DNA of 64,000 bases from Bryopsis sp. KO-2023. Taxonomy: Eukaryota; Chlorophyta; Ulvophyceae; Bryopsidales; Bryopsidaceae. The first letter of the stretch is position 1; each line of letters starts with the position of its first letter. A program made the translations under genes and the position numbers. Location: positions 7,316,001 through 7,380,000 of the forward strand of contig BSYQ01000002.1 of assembly GCA_030272585.1 (NCBI GenBank). Direction: 5' to 3'. Of the stretch, positions 42,661 through 54,633 are shown one piece after another. The notes below the pieces were generated by a model. It was not told where the DNA came from and searched no databases. It saw only the letters and a list, made by a program, of their open reading frames with translations.

Positions 42661-42990
42661 AAACTTGTGAACGCAACAAAGCCGTATTTGTTTCACGAAC
42701 GAAAGGTTTCTTGTATTTTGCGATAGAAAGGAATTCAGTCACGGACATTTGTCTCCGAACGTCGATCCCAACAGAATAAAAACACCAGTTCCAATGGGAA
42801 AACAAAACCAAAACCAAAACCAAAACCAAAACCAAAACCAAAACCAAAACTTGGGAACGCAACTAAGCTGTATTTGTTTTCTGAACGAAACGTTTCTTGT
42901 ATTTTTGTGGTAGAAAGGAATTCAGTCGCGGACATTCGTCTCCGAATGTCGATCGCAACAAAATAAAAACACCTGTTCCAACGGGAAACA
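42661..42990. repeat. 140-bp imperfect duplication around a hexamer run
   Basis: 42661-42800 and 42849-42990 are about 85-90 per cent alike by eye (shared GAATTCAGTC, CGGACATT and AATAAAAACACC). Between them, about 42801-42852, is an (AACCAA)n hexamer run. Confidence 0.9.
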
Positions 42991-45050
42991 AAAGCAAAAC
43001 CAAAACCAGCACGAAACGAAACTAAACGTATCACTTGTGAACTTGTGTGGAACTTGTGGAAGTAAAATCGCTTGCGTGAATATATATGACGCGCGGTGCG
43101 ACTGGCGGAGAAATGACAGAAACTCTTGATGGGAAGGTTTCTGTCCGATTGATGGGACCCGTCAACCCCACCGTTCCTTTCCTTGCCGACGCGTGAGCTC
43201 ACGTGATGAGAAGCTCACTCTTTTTTCCTCTTGTGAGTGAGTGGCTGCGTGAATCGGTTCCGATTGGTCATTCTCTTTTTCTCTTCAGGGACTGTTGGTT
43301 GTTGATGGGGTGGCTTTGTTCTTGTCTCGATTTATATTTTAATTTTGTCTCAAGGTTTTCATTATGAAACGTTGTAAAAAATTTTACTCTATTTTTATTT
43401 TTTTTTCATTTATACTTTTATACTTTATACTCAACATCACAGGCTATCCTAGATTGTTCAATTAGTTTTGATACATTTTTGAATTTTATCCTTGTGCCCA
43501 GCAGGAGGTCGTCTACACAACTTCCTTTTTCTCAAGTTTTTTTTGGGCTGGTGGAAGGTGTATGGTGGTCCATTCATCTTAACATTCTTGTGTTTTCTGG
43601 AGTCTGCAAATTTGACTTCTTTTTCTTTTTCTTTCTTTTCCGCGGCTTCTTTTGTTCTTTTGTCAATTTTTTTTTACGAGGGGGGAATCAGGATTGTGGT
43701 TGTCTGAACCTACATGGGTAAGAAAGAAAATAAAAGGGTTACACATGTGAGGGAATTAAAGAAAGAAAAACATCCCAGCTCATGTGTGTGTGTTTTAATT
43801 AAAACCAAAATGACTGCATTAGGGCACAAAACACTCCAGTGACTCTGGTATATTTGGGACTCTTTTTACTTTGAAAGGTTTCTTTTTAGTCATCTCTGTA
43901 TTGTTTAAGAGACCATCCAGAACATGTAAAAGCGGAAGTCACTTGCAAGCACAAATAATCAAAAAAACTGGATATCGAGAAAGAAAAAACGCATGCCCAC
44001 AAGAAATCCCTGTACCTTTTTTTAGTTTCTTTTTTCGAACTCATTTTCAAACTCCTTTTTTTCTTCACCTTAATTTAAATCATAGCATTCAGAATGGCGA
44101 AAAACCGATCCGATGTGACGACCTGTCCACAGCCCAACGCAGAATTTTGAGCAATTTAAGGTTTAAAAATTTTCTAAGAAATTTGTAATGTAGAACCAGC
44201 TGTTGAGAATTTGTGGGTCAATGACCCACCAAAAAAAAGAGTCAAAGGCAATGCTTTTCTGCGTTTTTTTTCGCCCTATTTTCCTCCCATTCAACGAAGG
44301 CCTTCCTTTGAGAAGGCTAACCCGCTCGCTGGTACTCCTTTTCTTTCTTCCCCCATTTTTCTTTTTTGTTTTTTTAGCGGATAGGAGAGTGACATCCACC
44401 CTGACCTACCAAGCCCTCCGCTTATTCTTGTATTCGTTTCCAGAAGTGGGCTCTTGTTGCTGTATTTAGCATCGGAGAGTTCAGCTGAGTTTGCCTTTTC
44501 ATTTGTTTGCAGTCCACCCCCTCCCATTTAAAGAATTGTTAATAACCAGAAAACCATATTCAGGCCCCCGCCACCTGAGCATGCAAATATTCTAAACGAA
44601 ATTCACATCCACCAGCAATGATTCCACCTTAGGTTGGAGATTTGTGGGTGTGAATTCAATGATTTAAACAGAAATGGCAAAAAACTGAGTTGTTCCCTTG
44701 AAAAATCGAGTTTCCTCAACAAGAAGACTGATATCTTGGGAGTTAGAATTTATGATGGGACGACTGATGAGGTCAATCCAGGCCACACCAATTTTGTTGT
44801 TCATTTAAAATAGGGATAATGTGTTTTTTCTGTTCAGGACTGAAGTATTGTTCTATGTTTTGTTTTTGTAACTCAGCCGTCGTTCTCGTTTCGAAGGGAA
44901 ACAAAGTGCTTTTGTTTTCACTGACTCTGTGTTTTCTTGGATGCTTCTGGTTCTGTTGTCAAGGATGTTTTTCGTTCTGTTCGGAAAGATTGGAATCTGT
45001 TTGGAAAGAAAGCCAAGCAGCCAGGAGCCCCTTGGTGATTGGTGTGTTAT
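42991..45050. other. No firm gene
   Basis: T-rich sequence with short ORFs on both strands (for example 43479-43721 plus and 44163-44399 minus). No domain or consistent exon chain is recognised. Confidence 0.4.
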
Positions 45051-45125
45051 TCACTCAGTTGCACCAACCCACTTTTCAAAAACAACGAAAACGCCCCAAC
45101 CCAAAGAGAACCCAAACCTCAGGAT

Positions 45126-45234
45126 CAGTCAGACTGTGGGTGCAGCTCCAACCAGAAATCACCCAATCACCACCCATCTACTTTTCCAACCAGCTTGGAA
45201 AAAATGGCTTTGGCTGCACCCAACAGTCTGACTG
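45126..45234. repeat. Foldback repeat, copy 1
   Basis: Inverted arms CAGTCAGACTGTGGGTGCAG and CTGCACCCAACAGTCTGACTG, about 20 bp each with one extra base, round a 68-nt middle. The same unit occurs at 52999-53112. Confidence 0.8.
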
Positions 45235-45659
45235 ACTGACATCCCTTTCGAGGGGCATTCCACACCCCCATTGGGATTGGGCGCCCTGACCAGCCAGAGC
45301 CTAACCGGCCACAGGTTGCAACAAGCCACCAATCAAGGCCGACCACCAACATGCATGAAAATCCCCCAACCACAGGCTCATCCCCAAACCAAACAAAATC
45401 AGCCGACATGGATGAAAATCCAAAAGAAAGACAGAATGGAGAATCCCCCCCTCCCCAATTGGAAACCATTGGATTCGTTCCACGAAAACTAATGAGATTC
45501 TTCCCGCAATCACCAGCTCAGGCGCGCTGCGCCAAAACCATGGCACCCGTTGGTGCGTTTGGTTGCATACCCAAACCGTAAGAACTCGACCGAGCTTCTC
45601 CAGAACAGGAAAGCGTTTTCCTGTCCCCCACACAACAGCTCCCCGCACTCTCACCCACC

Positions 45660-46200
45660 TGACTCGTTGGTGGCTTTGATCACCACGCGCGTGAGCATCG
45701 CGAGTAGAGCGATCCGGACTGCTGGTTTGGACCAAGGACGTCTTCGAAGACGTCGGAGAGCCGCTCGACGCGCGCACCGCTGGTCAGTTTCTGGCAATAG
45801 GTTGGGTGAATCATCCTTGGGGGGGTACTTGAGTGCGACATCGCTGCGTGTCATCGTTCGCCCGCTGGTCAAGGGGATCTGCTAGAGGATTCCTGGACAC
45901 CAGGTCCCGGGTTCGAACCTTCACTCTCGAACTGACAGGGATGATCAGATGCGCCAGGGAGGTCGTAGCCGCCGGTGCTGAAACCGCCGGCGGTTTTTTT
46001 TTTTTGTTTTCGATTTTACTTTTACTTGTTTGGGGGGGGGATTTTCATGCATGTTGGGAAAAAAAAACTGCTGTTGTTTTCGGTGCCCTTGTGTGTGTGC
46101 GTGTTTTGGTGGATCCTGAATGTTCATGGTTCTGTTAGAAGTTGCACCAACCCACTTGGTTTCCCAACAAAAGCGAAAAACCCCATAGCCAGCTTGGCTG
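45660..46200 (+). mobile_element. tRNA-Ser-derived SINE-like repeat, copy 1
   Basis: About 540 bp, highly similar to 52443-52985. Within 45855-45920 lie an A-box-like TCGCCCGCTGG, an anticodon-type loop TGCTAGA (GCT, Ser), a class II variable arm CCTGG-ACA-CCAGG and a perfect B box, GGTTCGAACC. This is the head expected of a tRNA-Ser-derived SINE transcribed by pol III. An inverted repeat GCCGCCGG...CCGCCGGCGG lies at about 45970-45995, before a T run. Confidence 0.68.
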
Positions 46201-46397
46201 TGCATTCAATGTTGCCTACTGGGCAACATGGAAAAAGAAAGAAAAGTTTGGTGTGGTGATAGTTGTGTTTTCTTTCCGATATCAAGATGCAGTCGACACG
46301 AATTTTTAGGTTTTTTTCCTCTTTGTTTCTCAGGAGTCATTGCTCGAGCGAACCAAAAATCTTCTTAAAAACTGGAACAAGATTTGAAATTCGCTCA

Positions 46398-47560
46398 GAT
46401 GATGGAGGTCACGAATTCCCAGGAGCAAAGGCTTAGAACTCTGCCGCCGGATTTGAACAGTGCGTCAGTCAACCTGGCCTGTCAAATGAACTTGGTCCAA
46501 TCTGCCCAGCAAGGGCTGGAAAATCTGGCCGAAAATACGTATCGAATCCTCACTCATCTGTAGTTGCAGAACCATGCCGCCCAAAACATTGTGAATCAAT
46601 GAATGAATGAATGAATGAACAAAACATTGTGAACGAGGTGAAGGCTGACCGAGGGCATTCTCGAGCCCTGTCTGCATCTCCTTGGAAAGGCTTTGACTAA
46701 GAGAGCTCAATGAGCGCAATGAGCTCAATGTGGCCTTCTCGCTTTCCAGTCAAATCGTCCAACGATTTGGTGAGTTGAAGAACTGGATGGCACAGGTGCC
46801 ATCCAGTGATTTGGTGACTGGTCTTCTTCTCCCATCAGATCTCCCCGTTTGCTGATTTACTTTTTGGATTATACCAATGCTTTTTTGGTGAGTGTTGTCT
46901 TTGTGTGTGGGGCAGATTAGCATCGATGAGATGCCACCATCTGTGCATTCCATGGTTAGCATGGTGGGCATGTACACCGAGGGCAACTACATTAGCACTG
47001 TGGAGAACATCAGCATGAAGCTTCTGGACACTCAGGGAACAGGTACGGCTGCCGGCAAAATGACTCCGGACACTGCACATACGTGTTTCAAGAACTTGTA
47101 CAAACAACAATCAACGCATACCAAGAAGCTCCCTACTGCTCCTTGTTGTGGAAAATATACAGGGTCACCCGTCTGGTGGTAGATCTGTGGACACACTGCG
47201 GATTTGGTGTCTTCAGGCAGGAGTGTCCAATGGTGTTTTGTTTTGTTTTGGTGTTTTGTCAAGGCAGGAGTGAGAAGGAAGCGTGAAGAGAGGAAAGCGT
47301 CAGGTGGTGATGTAGAGTCTGACAGAAGAAAAAGACGGAGCTGTTCCCAACAAAAAGGAAACCAATGGAAAAGAGGATGGTGCCGAAGTTGATGAAGCTC
47401 ACAGTGAGGAGGATGAGGAGGCCACTAATCTACTGATGAAGAAATCACCATCAAGTTTGCCATTGATGGCGAGGATGATCGCAAGGACTCTGAATCAAAA
47501 TGAAGAGAAAGACGATAGACCAACTGTGGAATATGAGTTGCAAGCCAGGGATCCATGAGG
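46398..47560 (+). pseudogene. Decayed copy of an acidic host-type coding sequence
   Basis: Plus-strand coding-like stretches follow each other in different frames. 46398-46562 starts MMEVTNSQEQRLRTLPPDLN. About 46890-47100 reads IDEMPPSVHSMVSMVGMYT. 47280-47400 reads KREERKASGGDVESDRRKRR. 47363-47558 reads NGKEDGAEVDEAHSEEDEEA. An overlapping frame near 47430-47504 reads DEEITIKFAIDGEDDRKDSE and stops. Frame changes without splice signals suggest a pseudogene with several frameshifts and an in-frame TAG. An ATGA tetranucleotide run lies at about 46598-46620. The parent gene is not recognised. Confidence 0.4.
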
Positions 47561-47842
47561 TATGTTGGCTCTTCTCTCTGTTTCGTACGAAATAGTCGGG
47601 GCAGCAGCCAAACACAAGGTTCCGCCTGTTGACGATTTCATGAGGTCCAGGTTACGTGAGCGTTTCCATCCCGTTCGAAACGCTTATGTGAGCGTTTCGG
47701 ATGCATGTTTATTGCCAAAGAACCACCGTGTCGTGTCGGGCGCAGCATCCCTGGAACTTCCCTCAGACAGCAGAATCTACTATCCATGCTCCAAGCTATT
47801 AAAATTCTCGCAAACGCGAAAGTTTCAAACAAGTTTTTTGAA

Positions 47843-50810
47843 ATGGCTTCCCGCACGCAGTCAAGGGGTCGTGCCCTCGAAGAAAACGAGCTTTGCAACC
47901 CACAGGATGGTCACGCGGAAGGTAACAACACCTATGACGCGCTTTTCTGCGGAACAGCATTCTTGTTATTCTCTCGACCCACGACAGCGAAACATGGGAA
48001 GCTCCGTGTTGTAAAGAAAACGTAAAGAAGCGATGGTGGTGTATCCTGTCAACCAGAAAACGCTTTGTCTTGTTTCTGGTTTTGGCGTGGTAGTAGTTAA
48101 GCCAGGGGTGTAGCTGTCTCCGAATCGACTTCGAATCTTTTTCTTGCCTTGCCACTGGGGTACCCCAGGGTCGACACTGGAAGACGACGACGTGTGTGAA
48201 GCGATACGCTTGCTGAAGGTGCTCCGACAGTCTCGTTTTTCGCTTTTTCTTGGTCAGTTGAAATGGACAGCGATCACGCAACTCTCAAGGCAGACGACTC
48301 ATTCGTTTGCGTGCGCTCCTCCAGGTCACCAATGACGAGAAAGAAAAACAATTGCACGACGTTCTGAAGCAAGTCGAAGAAATGAAGAAAGCTTTGTCTG
48401 CCAAGGACGCCACCATCGATCTGAGAGATGCGTTCATTTCGAATGCGCTCTCTATGGCACAAACACAAGTTGCAACTACTCCAGAAAATCAATCCTTGGT
48501 GGATTTCCTTCGTGAGGAAATCAGGGAGGTACAGGGGCAGCTGAAGGAAAAAAGCGCTCAGATTACTGCTCTTGAGAAGGAGTTGAACGAGAGAGATGAT
48601 ATCATATTGACTTTTCAAACGACCCTTGAGGAGAACGTCGCCGAGAGAGTTGCAAGGGAGGACGAGATTGAAGCTGTGCAAGGTACGTCCGCTCAAGATA
48701 ACAAAACCAATAGAGATGTGGTCCCTACTTGAGCTGCATCATCTCCAGTTGGGATAAAACGGTAGGGGTAAAGGCTTTTTGTTTCTCGTTGTAGCCAACT
48801 TTGAGAAAAAATTGACTGGGAAAGACGAAAAGATCACAGCGCTTGAAGAAAACATCAGGGAGCGGGATGAAATGATGAAGAGCCACGAGATTAAGTGGAG
48901 AGACGCTATCCAAGAAAAAAGCAACGAGATAAAAGCGTTGAAAATAGAGTTTGACGACATAAGTATGGCACATTACAAAACCTACCAAATCCTAGGTTCT
49001 ACATTCCGCCGGATACAATGTTCACATTTTCAATACATGCACCCCACTGATCCCAGAAAATTTAACTATTTTCGAATTTGTTTGTTACAGGGAAGATTGT
49101 CGCTTCTCATGTCAAGACAAAAGAGGTAATTTTATGATGCGTTGCATGTTTTACTTGCTTATATTCCGGATATTTTCATTATCCTTGCAAAAAAAATTAT
49201 TTTGCTTTTGCTTTCCTATTGTATTGAGAAGACAAGTGCGGGACTGCTTTTGGATGCTAACGAGGATGGTAACCTTCTGAAAGTGAAGGTAAGAAAGGAC
49301 TAATCCAAACTCTGTCCAAACTTTTTGCTTATTGCCATCGCATGTAGTCATGTTTCATATTGCTTACAATGTGCATTTTTTAGGCGCTTATATTCATGGG
49401 ACTTGATGTAAATACTCAAGACGAACACTCAAGAGAAATGACCCCACTACACAGGGCTGCTGGGTTTGGTCATCTTTCTATCGTCGGAACTCTACTTTCA
49501 GCAGGTTGGTCAAGAACTTGAAATTAAGATTATGTTTGCTATTTTTTTTTTACTCTCTCTCTCTCTGTCTGTTTTCATTAAAGATAGCATCATTTTTTCT
49601 TATGTTTTCTTTTTACCTCAAAAGTTTTTTTATTTATTTCGAGTAATCTGGAATTATCATCATTGGAAGTTGTGTAGGGCTTAAAGTATTTCTCGTGTCG
49701 ACGTTACTCTGGTGTGCCTCTTTAATTTGCGCGTTCAAAAAGAAACTACTAATAGTTGCTCCCTGTCGTCGTGCGTTGTCGTCCGTGTTCAGGGGCCGTT
49801 GTTGATAAGAAATGTAACATCGGTGGCACTCCACTGCATGTGGCATCTCTAAGCGGCCACCCCACAGTGGTGAAGGCGTTGTTGCACGCTGGTAATTTGC
49901 TCCCTCCCTTGTTTTTTAAATCAATGTGTTCACATGAAAAAGAGGACAGGGAATTCCAAAAAATCGATCAACACAAGAGGGAATTCCACTGATGGGAAGC
50001 AAGTAGCTCCAGTTTTCAATATCAACTTTTCGAGTAGAATCGAAGAGTTTGTTGCTTTTTTCTCTCTTTTTTTTGTATGACTGCTCAAAAGAACTCCTTG
50101 GGCGGAATTTTCATCCGAAAACACTAGGAACCCGGTCGAACTTCATTTGTTTCCAGTCAAAAATATACCGTTATTGTACAAAAACGGTAGGAAGAATTCG
50201 TTTTCTTTTTTTTGATGGACAAAATAAGGATCTACTGATCCTTTTTTTTAGGGGCATATGTCGATGCTCAAACTAACCAGGGGGAAACGGCGCTACATGT
50301 GGCGTCAATGTGTGGCCACCTTGACACAGCCAGGGAATTGATCAACCATGGTAGCTCCTCTCAGATTTTTGAAGCTTTTTCCCACTGTTCTTTATCCCAT
50401 GAGGATAATACAAATTCAACTCATGCACAAATCAGGCTACTGATTATTTCTTGTAGGAATGTTTTGAGACTGGAAAAAAGAACCCTGTAAAACACAAGAT
50501 ATGCTTGTGCCTTGAGTTTTTCTCGGTGCTCTTCTTTACTCTTTTCTCTACTGAAATATCTAGCACTCTGTCAAGGGAACATCACCCAAATTTGATCGAT
50601 ATCGAAAATGTGAGATCCTTGTGACAAGAAAAAGCTCGTATGGGCATCTATTTTTCGATAAAAGAACAATTTTTTGGGTTCACATTTTTCGCAGATGCAA
50701 GGAAAGATATTTGCGATGACAATGGGCGAACTGCTGCCGAGGTGATTTCTGCATGCAATGGGAACAATGCGCGCAAAAAAGAGCTAGAAGACCTTCTCAA
50801 AAAAGATTGA
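47843..50810 (+). CDS. Coiled-coil and ankyrin-repeat protein, ten exons
   Basis: Exons: 47843-47921, 48169-48218, 48325-48682, 48795-48962, 49091-49125, 49229-49288, 49384-49504, 49793-49891, 50252-50350, 50695-50810. Every intron is GT-AG (95-360 bp) and all phases agree; the total is 1185 nt, 394 residues. Residues about 1-42 are hydrophilic. From about 44 to 215 runs a long charged coiled coil ([42 protein letters not shown]). The C-terminal half has ankyrin repeats: [40 protein letters not shown] and [20 protein letters not shown], then a degenerate cap ending [11 protein letters not shown]. Exons 8 and 9 are 99 nt each, exactly one 33-residue repeat, both bounded by phase-1 introns. The start ATG (GAAATGG context) is preferred; an in-frame ATG at 47705 would add 46 residues. 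Likely a scaffold or adaptor; no catalytic domain is seen. Confidence 0.85.
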
Positions 50811-52440
50811 AGAGACGAGTGCATTCCGACTGCCCTGATCCTCAGTTGCTTGGCTCCATGTAGCAGTAGCTTTTGAACATTATTATACTATGTGATATTG
50901 TGTTTCTCTAACCAAGGGACCTATTCCGGTCCTATCTTGTTCCGTTGAGTTTTTTTTTCAACAAAAGCCCCATTTTCGAATTTAGTTCTCTGCGTTTGCT
51001 TTTTGTTTCTTTTTTCTCTTTGAGCGGGGTTATTTTTGTGCAAATACGTTAAAGCAAAAGTTACATACTTCTATTTGGGAAAGAGTGAGAAGAACATTTC
51101 CTATCTTTCGAAAAATCCTGCCATAAGTTCATGCTGGGTGGATTTTTTTTAATCGATTTTTCAGCTGGGACAAGTTACTGCTTGCAACAGCTCTATTTTG
51201 TACGCTCAATCAGCTTTCAAATATGCAGTATTTTTTTTCTACGCAATTTTGAAGGGATGGGATTGCAGATACTTTGATCAAAAAAAGAAAGAAAAACCCT
51301 GGCAGAGATGTAGTAGTTGTAACATCGAGACACTTTTTGATTGAAGGAAAATCTACGAATTGGCAAAGCTGCGAAGTTTTCGCAAGGAAAAGTCCAAGAA
51401 TCGCATTCGATACCAATTGGCACCAACGGCACGTTGCTTTTTGTTTTTATATATCGATATTTTGATCAGGGTACCCTCTCGAAGAATACGTCCAGCCAGG
51501 TCCACTCTCTTCTCTGTATCGATAAAACTCCCCCAAGAAGGATCCTCTTTTCTGGAGTATTTTCTTGTTGTTGAGGACATAGTTTCTTTTTTCCCCTTGC
51601 AAGGGATCTCTCGGAACCCTGTTTTAAGAATGTGCAGGAGTGAAATATCCTCATTGAGGTTAAGCAGAAATCTGTTTTTTTATTGGTTCTTTTTCTTTGC
51701 AGAGCACTGGGATACATGTATTCTGAGCTCCATGTCAGACATTCAACAATCCCTCGCAAAATAAATTATGACTGACCGAATTTTCCAGGCCAAAGCCTGT
51801 AGCATCAGGAAAAACAAACCATAACCACCGTTGAAAACATGTTTGTTCACTGAGATCTCACCCAAAGGCAAAAAATGCTGTAGCACTGTCTTTTTTATCA
51901 AAGCCCTGAGCCAAGAAAAACAAAATCTCAAAACCAGATCAAGACTCCCTCGAGAAACGCCAACCATTTTTTCACTATTTTTGTCTATTCATTTATGAGT
52001 CATTTTTCATTTCTATTCTTTTGGGGGGGAGGGAGGAGGAGCTGCAAACTTCAACACAAGTCTACCACTGGTTGTATTTGCCAAGGGGGCCTGATTCTGA
52101 TTACTGATTACTGATTACTAATCGAGTCTGGGCATGGATAATGGAAAACCCATCCAGAAACAAGCGGAGCGCCCCCTCATTCCTGGAAACGGTTCTCGGA
52201 AAACTCACCCCCATTTCCGCAGTTTGGAGCTCGTCGTGATATGCACTGAGAAGAAGTGGCCCCACTCTGATGATCGAGCAAAGGGATCGACACCGCTTCC
52301 TCGGCAGTGGCCATCTCCGTCCCAGTCATCGTTTTTTTCCCCCGTTAGAAACATTAAACACGTCCTGGTGTGGTGCGCCGGGGCAGGGGTCGGGGTAGGG
52401 TACTTACAACATGGTCGGAAAACGTGTGGAGCTGGACCGA
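50811..52440. other. Downstream region, no firm gene
   Basis: Contains the 3' untranslated region of the ankyrin gene. Short ORFs such as 51360-51764 plus and 51466-51759 minus have no domain. Confidence 0.4.
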
Positions 52441-52442
52441 CC

Positions 52443-52985
52443 CATACGACGATGTGTTGTGGCTTTGGTCACCACGCGTGAGCATCGCGAGTACAGCGAT
52501 TCGGACGGCTGGTTGGACCGGGGACGTCTTCGAAGACGTCGGAAAGCCCCTCGACGCGCGCACCGCTCGAGTTTGTGGTGGTTGGGTGAATCATCCTTTG
52601 GGGGGGGGTACTTAAGTGCGACATCGCTGCGTGTCATCGTTCGCCCGCTGGTCAAGGGGATCTGCTAGAGGATCCCTGGCCACCAGGTCCCGGGTTCGAA
52701 CCTTCACTCTCGAACTGACAGGGATGATCAGATGCGCCAGGGAGGTCGTAGCCGCCGGTGTTAAAACCGCCGGCGGGGTTTTTGTTTTTGTTTTCGATTT
52801 TACTTTCACTTTTTTTTTGGGGGGGGGGGGTTCATGCATGTTGGGAAAAACTGCTGTTGTTCTCGGTGCCCTTGTGTGTGTGCGTGTTTTGTTGGATCCT
52901 GGATGTTTATGGTTCTGTTAAAATTTGCACCAACCCACTTGGTTTCCCAACGAAAGAGAAAAACCCCACAGCCGGCCCATTGCCC
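52443..52985 (+). mobile_element. tRNA-Ser-derived SINE-like repeat, copy 2
   Basis: Closely matches 45660-46200, including the A-box-like TCGCCCGCTGG, the stem GGGATC/GATCCC around TGCTAGAG, the CCTGGCCACCAGG variable arm and the B box GGTTCGAACC near 52693. Its 3' part runs on into the foldback at 52999. Confidence 0.68.
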
Positions 52986-52998
52986 CATTCCTCAGGAT

Positions 52999-53112
52999 CA
53001 GTCAGACTGTGGGTGCAGATCCAACAAGAGACCACCCAATCACCACTCATCTACTTTTCCGACCAGCTTGGAAAAGCTGGTTTTGGCTGCACCCAACGGT
53101 CAGTCTGACTGA
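52999..53112. repeat. Foldback repeat, copy 2
   Basis: Same arms as 45126-45234. Both copies are preceded by GCACCAACCCACTT and CCTCAGGAT and followed by GCGAGGGGCATTCCACA-like sequence, so the foldback is part of a larger repeat. Confidence 0.8.
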
Positions 53113-53524
53113 CGTCTCTGACGTCCCTTGCGAGGGGCATTCCACATCCCCTTTGGCCACCCTGATCAGCCACGTGTGGTGACATCCCATAAACACGCCT
53201 GCAAGCCAGCAAACGAAAGCTTCCACACTTTCGCTCCCGAAAAGCCACTTGCTACCACCCACCATGGACTGGATTTCATGCTGATGGAGCATTGAGAGGA
53301 TATGAATTTGAATTGGGATATGAGATCAAGAAGTGTGATCAGCTATGTTGGAGTCATTCCTGGTTGTGTGTAGTTCTGCCTTTCTTGTTCTCACTCCTCT
53401 GCCACCACAAACCTTAAACCCTCTATTAGATATATGATTCAATGGTTACATTTCTGGCTCCACGAAGCCCAGGTGTTCACTGCGGTTGGGTGTGGCTCGT
53501 TGACGGAGTCAGGGACGCTCACAC

Positions 53525-54130
53525 TTATCGTTCCACCGACACACAAACCGAAAGAGGGGAAGTTTCACAAGCTTGCACATTCAAATGCAAGGGAAGGTTG
53601 GCTGTGGTGGTGAGTGAGCCCGGGCTTCTGCGCATGTAATTTTTGGTTTGGTTTGGTTTGGTGAGGGAGTGAAGGGTGTTACGGACAAGGACGGACGATG
53701 TGGACACAGGATGGAATATCTCTACACAACCTTTCACTCCTTTATATCCCCTATGCAATTGCCAGCTTGCAGTTGTATTGGGGATAATAATTGGAATTAT
53801 AGAAAAGGTCCACAAGGGACGGAGTGGAGAGAAGAAGTGCTCCTGTAGGCGTACTGTGACAGGGTCGCTCTGACGAACACTTCTCCACTTGAAACCAGCC
53901 ACTCTGAACGCCTTCCTGAAGTTCTTTCGAGCGTGGAGGCCTACTATCCCGTCCGTGACTGTCATAGACAAGTCACGGACTTGTTGACTTATTGATCCGT
54001 GACAAGTGACGAGTGCGTTTATTTCTTCTTTGATTTTCTCGCAAAAAAAAAACAGGGAGGGGCTTCCGCAGACACCCTTGATGGGGGACATTAAACTCAA
54101 CTCCTCTTCCTGCATATCGTCCATGCACAA
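53525..54130 (-). CDS. Hypothetical ORF, 201 codons
   Basis: A minus-strand ORF whose middle (SISQQVRDLSMTVTDGIVGL, then ARKNFRKAFRVAGFKWRSV) looks plausible, but its ends are low-complexity and it may be interrupted by introns. No domain. It lies downstream of the Cys-rich gene on the same strand. Confidence 0.25.
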   Translation of the reverse strand: MCMDDMQEEELSLMSPIKGVCGSPSLFFFCEKIKEEINALVTCHGSISQQVRDLSMTVTDGIVGLHARKNFRKAFRVAGFKWRSVRQSDPVTVRLQEHFFSPLRPLWTFSIIPIIIPNTTASWQLHRGYKGVKGCVEIFHPVSTSSVLVRNTLHSLTKPNQTKNYMRRSPGSLTTTANLPLHLNVQACETSPLSVCVSVER

Positions 54131-54633
54131 AGAGGACCCACTTCATTTCTTGGACAGACAAGCAACGAGCGGAAGAAAAGCCTTGCAGTGGTTTTCAAAT
54201 CCAATCCAGTCCAAGAACTTGCCCAAGAAAAAAAACTATTTATGGGAGGTTTAAAAAACTAACCCAAACCACATTAGTGAATTCATTACATGCGACGTTT
54301 CATGATTCACAAAATTCAGTCTCTTTCTTTCTTTTTCTTCCAGCAGATCCACTGCTGCCCTATGGAATCATGGCTCGGCAAAGGTATGCCTTTTTAATCA
54401 ATGATTGATATCTTGCCTAACAAAGAAAGGACGACCCGTCAAATTCATTGAACACAAAATTTCCCTATAGTCACAGGAACCGAACACCCCTCTCTTTCTT
54501 GTGGAGAGAACCTGTGACAATACCATCACCTCATGCATCAGTCCACAGCAAACAAAAAGTCTTTGAGCAAGTTTGAATAGAAACACATCAGACTCCAACA
54601 GCTGCCACTTCAACCTACACAGACACGGACGAC

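Noticed and set aside
39586-42662. Long antisense ORFs (up to 190 codons) across the 70-bp array
   Set aside because: They exist only because the repeat unit lacks stops in those frames. Frames switch as monomer length changes from 69 to 71, and no start or domain is seen.
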